Shown here: positions 1 to 7,300 of the stretch, one piece after another | Layout: each line of letters starts with the position of its first letter | Position numbering within the stretch: the stretch's first letter is position 1 | Assembly (NCBI GenBank): GCA_905203765.1 | Contig: CAJKXC010000070.1 | Span: 1-12,536, forward strand | Length of the DNA stretch: 12,536 nucleotides | Direction: 5' to 3' | Source of the DNA: an uncultured Bacteroides sp. | GTDB lineage: Bacteria > Bacteroidota > Bacteroidia > Bacteroidales > Bacteroidaceae | Translations under genes and position numbers: made by a program | The notes under the pieces: generated by a model | Seen by the model: only the letters and a program-made list of their open reading frames with translations | What the model was told of the DNA's origin: nothing | Databases searched by the model: none

Positions 1-20
1 ACTAATAAAATCTTTAGTTA

Positions 21-58
21 TTATCCGCGTTTATCCGCTTAGTCCGTGTAGTCCGCGT
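21..58. repeat. Four degenerate 9-10-bp tandem units downstream of trpS
   Basis: Four adjacent units, TTATCCGCGT, TTATCCGCTT, AGTCCGTGT and AGTCCGCGT, occupy the space just beyond the trpS stop codon. They share the core TCCGYKT. No open reading frame or clear terminator uses them. Similar TCCGCGT/TCCGTGT strings are familiar to me as dispersed intergenic repeats in Bacteroides genomes, but that is recollection and not a search result. They may extend left of the window edge. Confidence 0.55.
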
Positions 59-69
59 ATCTGTTTTCT

Positions 70-1164
70 TTATTCTCCGCTAAACTTCTTCACCTGCTCC
101 GCTATCAGCTCTGCATCATCGAAGTAGTTTATCTTCATCGCCTTGCGCACGTCGTCCAGTGTTGCGGCGGCAGCTTCGCGGGCAGTGTCGCAACCCTTCT
201 TCAGCATCTCGTAGATGGCAGGAATATCCTTCTCGAACTCCTTGCGGCGACTGCGAATCGGCTCCAACGTCTCTTGCATTACTTCATTGAGGAATTTCTT
301 CACCTTCATGTCGCCCAAGCCGCCGCGTTGGTAATGAGCTTTCAACTCAGCCAGATTGGGATAATCGGGCAGGTAACGTTCAAAGTGCTCCTGGCAGCAG
401 AAAGCATCCAGATACGTAAATACGGTATTTCCTTCGAGTTTGCCCGGGTCTTGCACGCGCAGATGGTCGGGGTCGGTGTACATGCTCTTCACCTTCTTCT
501 GCACCTCGTCGGCAGAGTCGGAAAGATAAATGCAGTTGCCGAGGCTCTTACTCATTTTCGCCTTTCCGTCCGTTCCCGGCAGGCGCAGGCAGGCGGCATT
601 ATCGGGCAACAGAATCTCCGGTTCCACCAGTGTCTCGCCATATATATAGTTGAAGCGGCGTACAATCTCGCGTGCCTGTTCCAGCATCGGCTCCTGGTCT
701 TCGCCTACGGGCACCGTTGTTGCGCGGAAGGCAGTGATGTCCGCTGCCTGGCTGATGGGGTAGGTGAAGAAGCCTACCGGGATGCTGGTCTCGAAGTTGC
801 GCATCTGTATCTCGGTCTTTACCGTCGGGTTGCGTTGCAGACGGCTTACGGTTACCAGGTCCATATAGTAGAATGTCAATTCGCAAAGTTCCGGTATCTG
901 CGATTGGATGAAGATGGTGCTCTTCGTCGGGTCCAGTCCGCAAGCCAGGTAGTCGAGGGCTACCTCAATCACATTCTGGCGTACCTTTTCCGGGTTGTCC
1001 ATATTGTCCGTCAGTGCTTGCGCATCGGCAATAAAGACAAATATCTTGTCGTACAGTCCGGAGTTCTGTAACTCCACTCTTCTTCTCAATGAGCCTACAT
1101 AGTGTCCTATATGCAGGCGTCCTGTGGGACGGTCGCCCGTCAGGATAATCTTCTCTTTTGACAT
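70..1164 (-). CDS. trpS: Tryptophanyl-tRNA synthetase (TrpRS)
   Basis: This class I aminoacyl-tRNA synthetase charges tRNA-Trp with tryptophan in the cytoplasm using ATP. The 364-residue product has the HIGH signature intact at residues 18-21 (in PTGRLHIGH), the GEDQ motif at 154-157 and KMSKS at 203-207, so both halves of the ATP site are present. TrpRS proteins are usually about 330-370 residues, so it is full length. The start is supported by a strong Bacteroides-type promoter about 58 nt upstream of the ATG. It is transcribed alone and divergently from the outer membrane protein gene across a 620-bp gap. The leader shows no T-box and no Trp-codon-rich leader peptide. Nothing in the sequence suggests an inactive or antibiotic-resistant variant. 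Confidence 0.97.
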   Translation of the reverse strand: MSKEKIILTGDRPTGRLHIGHYVGSLRRRVELQNSGLYDKIFVFIADAQALTDNMDNPEKVRQNVIEVALDYLACGLDPTKSTIFIQSQIPELCELTFYYMDLVTVSRLQRNPTVKTEIQMRNFETSIPVGFFTYPISQAADITAFRATTVPVGEDQEPMLEQAREIVRRFNYIYGETLVEPEILLPDNAACLRLPGTDGKAKMSKSLGNCIYLSDSADEVQKKVKSMYTDPDHLRVQDPGKLEGNTVFTYLDAFCCQEHFERYLPDYPNLAELKAHYQRGGLGDMKVKKFLNEVMQETLEPIRSRRKEFEKDIPAIYEMLKKGCDTAREAAAATLDDVRKAMKINYFDDAELIAEQVKKFSGE

Positions 1165-1198
1165 ATCTGTATATTTCTTAGTTTCTTCATTGTAAAAT

Positions 1199-1216
1199 CC
1201 TTACCAGATGATAAGG
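1199..1216 (-). promoter_or_regulatory. 5'-end hairpin of the trpS transcript
   Basis: On the minus strand CCTTATC and GGTAAGG form a 7-bp stem (one G-U pair) closed by a 4-nt loop. It lies about 6 nt downstream of the -7 box, so it would sit at the extreme 5' end of the trpS mRNA. It has no U-tract and is not a terminator; a role in mRNA stability or regulation is inference. Confidence 0.4.
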
Positions 1217-1221
1217 GTCTG

Positions 1222-1252
1222 CAAAGATACCGATAATTATCGAAACCTCAAA
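1222..1252 (-). promoter_or_regulatory. trpS promoter, Bacteroides -33/-7 type
   Basis: Read on the minus strand this is TTTG (1252-1249), a 19-bp spacer, then TATCTTTG (1229-1222), a perfect match to the Bacteroides consensus TTTG-N19-21-TAnnTTTG. The expected transcription start is near 1215, giving a leader of roughly 50 nt. Confidence 0.85.
1231..1242. promoter_or_regulatory. 12-bp perfect palindrome in the trpS promoter spacer
   Basis: CGATAATTATCG is a perfect palindrome sitting wholly between the -33 and -7 elements of the trpS promoter, a position where a bound dimer would block RNA polymerase. The 12-mer CCGATAATTATC (1230-1241) recurs at the start region of purB (8756-8767). An operator role is inferred; no regulator is encoded in the window. 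Confidence 0.4.
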
Positions 1253-1267
1253 CGAAAAAATAGTTGG

Positions 1268-1297
1268 TTTGGTCTTGATTTATATTCCTTGTCTTTG
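1268..1297 (+). promoter_or_regulatory. Weak promoter-like site pointing into the repeat array
   Basis: TTTG (1268-1271), an 18-bp gap and TGTCTTTG (1290-1297) resemble the Bacteroides promoter with one mismatch in the -7 box and a short spacer. It points rightward into a stretch with no gene. It could drive a non-coding transcript across the repeat array, or be chance. Confidence 0.2.
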
Positions 1298-1441
1298 CCT
1301 TGATTATTAAATACTTGAACATGTTCCGGAGAATAGCATTAAAAGCCCTTGCTCCTTGCATAACTACGTGATGGACTTATTCAAGAAATATATGATAGTA
1401 GGCGGATTGCTGATGAAATCCGGTTGCGGGATGTCATTCCC

Positions 1442-1592
1442 GTCGCCACAAGCGGATACGCCCGTCACCACAAGCGGACACGTCCGTTCCACAGTAGGAT
1501 ACGCTCGTTTCCACAGTAGGACACGCTCGTTCCCGTATGGGGAAATTCTCGTTCCCGCGGCTGGGAACGCTCGTTTCCTATATGTGGGAAAC
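1442..1592. repeat. Array of seven 21-22-bp imperfect palindromic units
   Basis: Units start at 1442, 1464, 1486, 1507, 1529, 1551 and 1573. All fit GTnnCC, about six variable bases, GGnnAC, then mostly CGCTC or a close variant. The last units are the cleanest inverted repeats: GTTCCC/GGGAAC in unit 6 and GTTTCC/GGAAAC in unit 7. The first four have diverged in the stem yet keep the outer GT and AC and the inner CC and GG. The array fills part of the 620-bp gap between trpS and the outer membrane protein gene. The short open frames across it on both strands are not credible genes: they lack promoters at their starts, and the 22-bp period is not a multiple of three. From 1298 to 1441 I see nothing else recognisable. 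Confidence 0.8.
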
Positions 1593-1633
1593 TGTAGTGT
1601 GTTAGATGTCAGGAAGATAGACGCGTGTGAATG

Positions 1634-1671
1634 ACGTAAAAAAAGGCGGGAAAGGCAAATTTTGTTTACGT
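1634..1671. repeat. Inverted repeat between the array and the next promoter
   Basis: ACGTAAA (1634-1640) pairs with TTTACGT (1665-1671), and the following A-run can pair with TTTT at 1660-1663 around a bulged G, giving about 11 bp. There is no strong U-tract on either side, though the plus side continues TATTTCATCTTTTC. It could end transcription leaving the array or insulate the promoter at 1696. Confidence 0.4.
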
Positions 1672-1695
1672 ATTTCATCTTTTCGCTTCTTTCTT

Positions 1696-1726
1696 TTTGC
1701 TTTTTGGATATCTTTCAATAGCTTTG
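1696..1726 (+). promoter_or_regulatory. Promoter of the outer membrane beta-barrel gene
   Basis: TTTG (1696-1699), a 19-bp spacer and TAGCTTTG (1719-1726) match the Bacteroides consensus exactly. Transcription should begin near 1733, leaving a leader of about 50 nt before the ATG at 1785. Confidence 0.85.
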
Positions 1727-1734
1727 CACGCTAT

Positions 1735-1754
1735 TATACTCCTATTCGAGTATA
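1735..1754 (+). promoter_or_regulatory. 5'-end hairpin of the outer membrane protein mRNA
   Basis: TATACTC (1735-1741) and GAGTATA (1748-1754) form a perfect 7-bp stem with a 6-nt loop immediately after the predicted transcription start. It may protect the 5' end or, as DNA, serve as an operator; both are inference. Confidence 0.45.
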
Positions 1755-1784
1755 TAATGCTTTACTAAACACACATAAATTACT

Positions 1785-4103
1785 ATGAAACGAGTAATCC
1801 TGACAGCCGTCGGACTGGTTGCACTAATAAGTTTGGATGCACAAAACATCACCGGAAAAATAGTAGACGAACAGGGCGAGCCGATGGGCTTTGCCAATAT
1901 CGTCGCCCTTACCCTGCCTGACTCGGCTTTTGTGTCGGGCACCATTTCCCTGGAAGACGGGACATTTGCCTTCGACGTCGAGGAAAAGGCACAACTGCTA
2001 CGCTTTACTTCCATCGGTTACGATACATACTACGCACCGCGCAAGTCCGATATGGGTACCGTCAACCTGCAACCTTCGACTGAAATGCTGGGCGAAGTGG
2101 TGGTGAAGGGTACACTTCCCAAAACTCACATGAAAGGTGACGCCATGGTGACGGGTGTGGCGGGCACTGTGCTCGAAAAAGCGGGAAGCATGGAGCAACT
2201 GCTGGACCGTATCCCCAACGTGACTGCCTATGGCGGCGAGATAGAGGTCTTCGGCCGCGGAACGCCCGAAATCTATATCAACGGACGGAAGATGACGGAT
2301 GCCATGGAACTGGAACGCCTTAGTTCCGACAATATCCGAAACGTGGAAGTTATCACCAATCCGGGTGCCCGGTACAGCGCCGGCGTGAAGAGCGTTATCC
2401 GTATCACCACCAAGCAGATAGAGGGTGAGGGACTCGGTTTCGATGCCCGCGCGTTCTTTAATTATAGCAACTTCACGCAGTGGGATGAGTCGGGGCGCTT
2501 TAACTTCAACTACCGCAAGGGCGGCTTCGACCTTATCGGTATGCTTTATATGTCGAATACCACAGGCTTTGACTACAAAACGCTGAAACAATACACCTAT
2601 CTGGACAATACATGGGAACAGACCAACGAAATATATGGTGAGACTCCCCGCACAAACCCCTACGGCAAGTTGGGCTTGAACTATATGTTCAATCCCAACC
2701 ACTCTATCGGAGTGAGCTTCAGCTATGACCGCTATCCGGGTGGGGACTCCTGGATGGATTTGGCGAGTACCGTTGTCCGCGACGGGGAACTTGTAGAAAA
2801 CTCTACCAGCAATCTGACGCAAAATGAACGGGAGACTATTATGCAGGCGAATCTTTACTATACCGGCAAGGTAGGCGAATGGAGCATCGACTTCAATGCC
2901 GACTGGTACTGGAACAAAGACGATGCGCCCATCTCTACCGTAGAACAATATCAGGAAGTAGGAAGTACGCCGGAGAATCAGACCATCGATACCAAAACCT
3001 TGAAGCGAAGCCAGTTGACGGCTTCCAAACTGGTATTGTCCACTCCCCTGTGGGACGGCAAGCTGGATTTCGGCGGTGAGTACTCTTACTCCAAACGTAA
3101 GACTACCTACACGGTGCTGCCTGTGGGCTTTATCGACGACGACCGCAGCCGCATCCAGGAAGGTATGGCTTCGGCATTCGTGGAGTATGCCCGGCAGATA
3201 GGTGCTGTGCAGTTGCAGGCGGGTTTGCGGTATGAGAATATCAATTTTGACTATTACGAAGATGGGGAATACTTGCCCGAACAGAGTCGTGTATTCAATA
3301 ATCTGTTTCCTACGGTTTCGCTCTCTACCACGTTGGGTGATGTTGACCTTCAGTTGGGTTATGCCACCGACGTCAATCGCCCCTCTTACTGGCAGTTGAG
3401 AAGCAGTGTGCTTTATGCCAACCGCTATACTTACGAAACGGGTAATCCTTTCCTGGTGCCGCAAATCAACAATAACGTCAACTTCGGCGTAGCCTGGAAG
3501 TGGCTCAGTATGAATGCTGTTTATTCGCATATCAGCGACCCCATCACCAGTTATAGCGATACTTACAAGGACGAACCGAGTATGACATTGCTGCAAACCA
3601 TTAACGGCAGTGCTTACGACCAGGTGAATGCTTCGGTTACCTTCCAGCCCAAGGTGGGTATCTGGAGTCCTTCGCTCACAATGGCGGTGACGAAGCAGTG
3701 GTACGACATGGAAGTGCATGGGGGCAAATCCGTCAGCAATCCTATGGGTACGTTCCGTTTCAACAATACATTCGATACGAAGTGGGTGATGCTCTCCATC
3801 CTGATGAATGCCGCTACCGAAGGTAATACGGAGAATATAAAAATGGAGAAAGGTATGTTCCGCACAGACCTTTCGCTGTACAAAGCGTTCTTGAAAGACC
3901 GCCTTTCTGTTCAGTTCGATGTGCGCGACCTCTTCCGAAGCGGTCAGGTACCCGTTACCATCTACTCGGGTACTAAGCACAGCATGTACTTCTCGCATAA
4001 ATCGGAGCGCGAAATGAGAATCACGCTGCGCTATAAGTTCAATGTATCGAAGAGTAAATACAAAGGAAGCGGGGCAGGACAGGAGCAGTTGAGACGAATG
4101 TAA
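1785..4103 (+). CDS. TonB-dependent-receptor-like outer membrane beta-barrel protein
   Basis: The 772-residue product looks like a two-part outer membrane protein of Bacteroidota. Residues 1-19 form a signal peptide (hydrophobic VILTAVGLVALIS, likely cleavage after the Ala before Gln20) with no lipoprotein Cys. About 21-108 is a carboxypeptidase-regulatory-like beta-sandwich (ITGKIVDEQGEPMGFANI, ending at EVVVKG). About 110-212 resembles a TonB plug (LDRIPNVT, EIYINGRKM, VEVITNPGARY). The rest alternates aromatic and polar residues as in a beta-barrel, ending in a YKF strand plus a short basic tail. This fits the 'outer membrane protein beta-barrel family' type of receptor better than SusC: it is shorter and no SusD partner follows. 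It has its own promoter and a weak 3' hairpin. The ligand cannot be read from the sequence; transport of a siderophore, peptide or glycan is not supported over any other option. Confidence 0.88.
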   Translation: MKRVILTAVGLVALISLDAQNITGKIVDEQGEPMGFANIVALTLPDSAFVSGTISLEDGTFAFDVEEKAQLLRFTSIGYDTYYAPRKSDMGTVNLQPSTEMLGEVVVKGTLPKTHMKGDAMVTGVAGTVLEKAGSMEQLLDRIPNVTAYGGEIEVFGRGTPEIYINGRKMTDAMELERLSSDNIRNVEVITNPGARYSAGVKSVIRITTKQIEGEGLGFDARAFFNYSNFTQWDESGRFNFNYRKGGFDLIGMLYMSNTTGFDYKTLKQYTYLDNTWEQTNEIYGETPRTNPYGKLGLNYMFNPNHSIGVSFSYDRYPGGDSWMDLASTVVRDGELVENSTSNLTQNERETIMQANLYYTGKVGEWSIDFNADWYWNKDDAPISTVEQYQEVGSTPENQTIDTKTLKRSQLTASKLVLSTPLWDGKLDFGGEYSYSKRKTTYTVLPVGFIDDDRSRIQEGMASAFVEYARQIGAVQLQAGLRYENINFDYYEDGEYLPEQSRVFNNLFPTVSLSTTLGDVDLQLGYATDVNRPSYWQLRSSVLYANRYTYETGNPFLVPQINNNVNFGVAWKWLSMNAVYSHISDPITSYSDTYKDEPSMTLLQTINGSAYDQVNASVTFQPKVGIWSPSLTMAVTKQWYDMEVHGGKSVSNPMGTFRFNNTFDTKWVMLSILMNAATEGNTENIKMEKGMFRTDLSLYKAFLKDRLSVQFDVRDLFRSGQVPVTIYSGTKHSMYFSHKSEREMRITLRYKFNVSKSKYKGSGAGQEQLRRM

Positions 4104-4127
4104 GGGTTTTAATCTTGAAAATCCTTT
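4104..4127 (+). terminator. Weak hairpin after the outer membrane protein gene
   Basis: GGGTTTT and AAAATCC form a 7-bp stem (one G-U) around a 7-nt loop directly after the stop codon, followed by only three T residues before a C-rich stretch. It may be an inefficient terminator or a 3' stabilising hairpin. Confidence 0.35.
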
Positions 4128-4135
4128 CCCTATTA

Positions 4136-4167
4136 TTTGCTCTTTTCGTAAATAAGTCGTTACTTTG
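4136..4167 (+). promoter_or_regulatory. carB promoter
   Basis: TTTG (4136-4139), a 20-bp spacer and TTACTTTG (4160-4167, continuing GCA) match the Bacteroides promoter with one mismatch in the -7 box. It is the only good promoter between the outer membrane protein gene and carB. Transcription would begin near 4174, which leaves an unusually long leader of about 200 nt. Confidence 0.7.
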
Positions 4168-4182
4168 CACAAATTTAAGCAA

Positions 4183-4254
4183 CGACAATGCAATCGCAGG
4201 AAATAGGAAGCAAATATAATCTTCGTTCGAATGAATTTCATCCGGGCATTGTTG
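4183..4254 (+). promoter_or_regulatory. Long-range stem in the carB leader
   Basis: Bases 4183-4191 (CGACAATGC) can pair with 4246-4254 (GCATTGTTG) as a 9-bp stem with one G-U pair, enclosing 54 nt that contain a smaller self-complementary stretch, TTCGTTCGAATGAA. The left arm overlaps the start codon of the leader ORF. It is followed by a U7 run. Folding in vivo is not established. Confidence 0.35.
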
Positions 4255-4295
4255 GTTCCTTTTTTTCCAAAAAACGATATTTAGTTCTTTGGTAA
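4188..4295 (+). CDS. Putative 35-residue leader peptide of carB
   Basis: An ATG at 4188, about 14 nt after the predicted transcription start, opens a 35-codon frame beginning MQSQEIGSK and ending SFFSKKRYLVLW. Its TAA stop (4293-4295) overlaps the first two bases of the left arm of the intrinsic terminator at 4294-4330. The last third is U-rich: a run of seven T at 4260-4266 encodes FF, and TATTTAGTTCTTTGG follows. There is no run of any one amino-acid codon, which argues against a classic amino-acid attenuator. The layout instead recalls E. coli pyrBI, where a 44-codon leader ORF with U-rich pause sites couples translation to RNA polymerase progress and carbamoyl-phosphate use. An open frame of this length alone could be chance; the positional fit at both ends is the argument. 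No Shine-Dalgarno is seen, as usual in this phylum. Confidence 0.4.
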   Translation: MQSQEIGSKYNLRSNEFHPGIVGSFFSKKRYLVLW

Positions 4296-4330
4296 TGCGT
4301 TAATCCTTTATTGGGTAACGCATTTTTTTT
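4294..4330 (+). terminator. Intrinsic terminator (putative attenuator) in the carB leader
   Basis: AATGCGTTA (4294-4302) and TAACGCATT (4316-4324) form a perfect 9-bp stem around a 13-nt loop, with the stem running into eight consecutive T (4323-4330). It lies downstream of the only visible carB promoter and 46 nt upstream of the carB ATG, so it should stop transcription before carB unless prevented. A ribosome finishing the leader ORF at 4295 would cover its left arm. It could alternatively be a late terminator for the outer membrane protein gene, but then carB would need a promoter between 4331 and 4376, and none is seen. Confidence 0.75.
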
Positions 4331-4376
4331 GTGCCGGAACGTGAAGAAAGAAACTTATAGACAACAACAAGAGAAT

Positions 4377-7300
4377 ATGGAAAAGAATTTAAAGAAAGTG
4401 CTCGTCTTGGGCTCAGGTGCGCTCAAGATCGGTCAAGCCGGAGAATTTGACTACTCCGGTTCGCAAGCATTGAAGGCTTTGCGCGAAGAAGGTATCGGTT
4501 CCGTTTTGGTGAACCCTAACATTGCTACTATCCAGACATCGGAAGGCATTGCCGATAAAGTTTATTTCTTGCCGGTGACTCCCTATTTCGTAGAAGAAAT
4601 CATCAAGAAAGAACAGCCCGACGGCATCCTGCTGGCATTCGGCGGACAGACAGCACTGAACTGTGGTACCGAACTCTACCTGAACGGCATCCTGCAAAAA
4701 TACGGCGTGCGCGTGCTGGGTACTTCGGTAGAAGCCATCATGTACACCGAAGACCGCGACCTCTTTGTGAAGAAGCTCGACGAAATTCCGATGAAAACCC
4801 CGAAGAGCCATGCCGTAGAAAGCATGGAAGATGCGCTGGCGGCTGCCCGCGAAATCGGTTATCCGGTAATGGTGCGTTCCGCTTACGCCCTGGGCGGCTT
4901 GGGTAGCGGTATCTGCCCGGACGAAGAAGCCTTCATCAAACTTGCCGAAAGCTCTTTCACCTTTTCCAAGCAAATCCTGGTAGAAGAATCCCTGAAAGGT
5001 TGGAAAGAAATCGAGTTCGAGGTAATCCGCGATGCCAACGACCACTGTTTCACCGTGGCAAGCATGGAGAACTTCGACCCGCTGGGCATCCACACCGGTG
5101 AGTCCATCGTGGTGGCTCCCACCTGCTCGCTGAGCGACGAACAAGTGAAGATGCTTCAGGAACTTTCTGCCAAGTGCATCCGTCACCTGGGCATCGTGGG
5201 CGAATGTAACATACAGTACGCCTTCAACGCCGAGACAAACGATTATCGCGTGATTGAGGTGAATGCCCGTCTGTCCCGTTCTTCCGCACTGGCTTCCAAG
5301 GCTACCGGTTATCCGTTGGCATTCGTGGCAGCCAAGATTGCGCTGGGCTATACGCTCGACCAGATTGGCGAGATGGGAACACCGTATTCCGCTTACGTAG
5401 CTCCGCAACTGGACTACTTGATCTGTAAAATCCCCCGTTGGGACTTGACGAAGTTTGCCGGTGTCAGCCGCGAAATCGGTTCCAGCATGAAGTCGGTAGG
5501 CGAAATCATGTCTATCGGACGTACTTTCGAGGAAATCATCCAGAAGGGTTTGCGTATGATAGGTCAGGGGATGCATGGCTTCGTAGGCAACGAAGGCCTC
5601 GATTTTGCCGACCTGGATTACGAACTGTCCCATCCTACCGACTTGCGCGTCTTCGCCATTGCCGAGGCTTTGGAGAAGGGCTACACCATCGACCGCATTT
5701 TCGAACTGACCAAGATAGACCCCTGGTTCCTGGGCAAGCTGAAGAACATTGTGGACTACAAGCAAAAACTTTCCCTATATAATAAGGTGGAAGACATCCC
5801 CGCCGACGTGCTGCGCGAAGCCAAAGTGCTCGGCTTCTCCGACTTCCAGATTGCCCGTTTTGTGCTGAATCCCGAAGGTAACATGGAAGCTGAGAACCTG
5901 GTAGTACGTGCCCGCCGCAAAGAACTGGGCATCCTTCCCGCCGTGAAACGCATCAACACCATTGCCAGCGAACACCCCGAACTGACCAACTACCTCTACA
6001 TGACTTATGCCGTGCAGGGTTACGACGTGAACTATTACAAGAACGAGAAGTCGGTCATCATCCTCGGTTCCGGCGCTTACCGCATCGGTTCTTCCGTAGA
6101 GTTCGACTGGTGCTCGGTGAACGCCACGCAGACAGCACGCAAGCTGGGCTACAAGTCCATCATGATAAATTACAATCCCGAAACGGTTTCTACCGACTAT
6201 GATATGTGCGACCGCCTCTACTTCGACGAGCTCTCCTTCGAACGTGTGCTCGACGTCATCGACCTGGAACAGCCGCGCGGCGTCATCGTCTCCGTGGGTG
6301 GACAGATACCGAACAACCTCGCCATGAAGTTGCATCGCCAGGCAGTGCCCATCCTGGGTACCTCGCCCATCTCCATCGACCGTGCCGAGAACCGCAACAA
6401 GTTCTCTCATATGCTCGACCTTCTGGGTATCGACCAGCCGGCTTGGCAGGAACTTACCAGTCTGGACGACGTGAAAGGCTTCGTTGAGAAAGTGGGTTAT
6501 CCCGTACTGGTGCGCCCGTCGTATGTGCTTTCCGGTGCAGCGATGAACGTATGCTACGACGAAGAAGAACTGGAAAACTTCCTGAAGATGGCCGCCGAGG
6601 TATCAAAGGAGTATCCGGTAGTAGTATCTCAGTTCTTGCAGAACACCAAGGAAATAGAATTTGACGCAGTGGCTCAGAACGGCGAAGTGGTGGAATATGC
6701 CATCTCCGAGCACGTTGAGTTTGCCGGTGTACACTCCGGTGACGCTACGCTGGTATTCCCGGCTCAGAAGATTTACTTTGCTACGGCTCGCCGCATCAAG
6801 AAAATCAGCCGCCAGATTGCGAAGGAACTCAATATCTCCGGTCCGTTCAACATCCAGTTCCTGGCTCGCAACAACGAGGTGAAGGTGATTGAATGTAACC
6901 TTCGTGCATCGCGCAGCTTCCCGTTTGTATCCAAAGTGCTGAAGCGCAACTTCATCGAAACGGCTACGCGCATCATGCTCGATGCTCCTTATACTCGTCC
7001 CGACAAGTCGGCGTTCGACATCGACTGGATTGGCGTCAAGGCTTCCCAATTCTCCTTCTCCCGTCTGCACAAGGCAGACCCGGTACTGGGCGTGGATATG
7101 TCGTCTACCGGTGAAGTGGGCTGTATCGGCGATGACTTTTCCGAAGCATTGCTGAATGCGATGATAGCTACCGGCTTCAAGATTCCGCAGAAGGGCGTCA
7201 TGTTCTCTTCCGGCGCTATGAAGTCGAAAGTGGATTTGCTGGATGCCAGCCGCATGTTGTTTGCTAAGGGATATAAGATTTATGCTACGGCAGGTACGGC

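Noticed and set aside
1160..1220. T-box or Trp-codon leader peptide for trpS
   Set aside because: The roughly 50-nt leader is too short for a T-box, and its small ATG frame has no Trp codons and no following terminator.
1442..1592. CRISPR array
   Set aside because: Units are contiguous with no unique spacers, each unit is palindromic, and there are no cas genes nearby.
1356..1678. Overlapping roughly 90-100-codon frames on both strands across the palindromic array
   Set aside because: No promoter or start context, no homology I recognise, and translated repeats simply follow the 22-bp DNA units.
1998..4241. 747-codon open frame antisense to the outer membrane protein gene
   Set aside because: It is a codon-bias shadow: the sense strand has a signal peptide, recognisable domains and a perfect promoter, while the antisense translation has no recognisable motif.
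4311..4376. Upstream TTG start that would lengthen CarB by 22 residues
   Set aside because: It lies in the loop and right arm of the terminator; the ATG at 4377 gives the usual 1073-residue CarB beginning just before its conserved LGSG motif.
4413..5765. 450-codon antisense frame within carB, plus other antisense frames to 7736
   Set aside because: No promoters or motifs; the sense frame is a complete, conserved enzyme.
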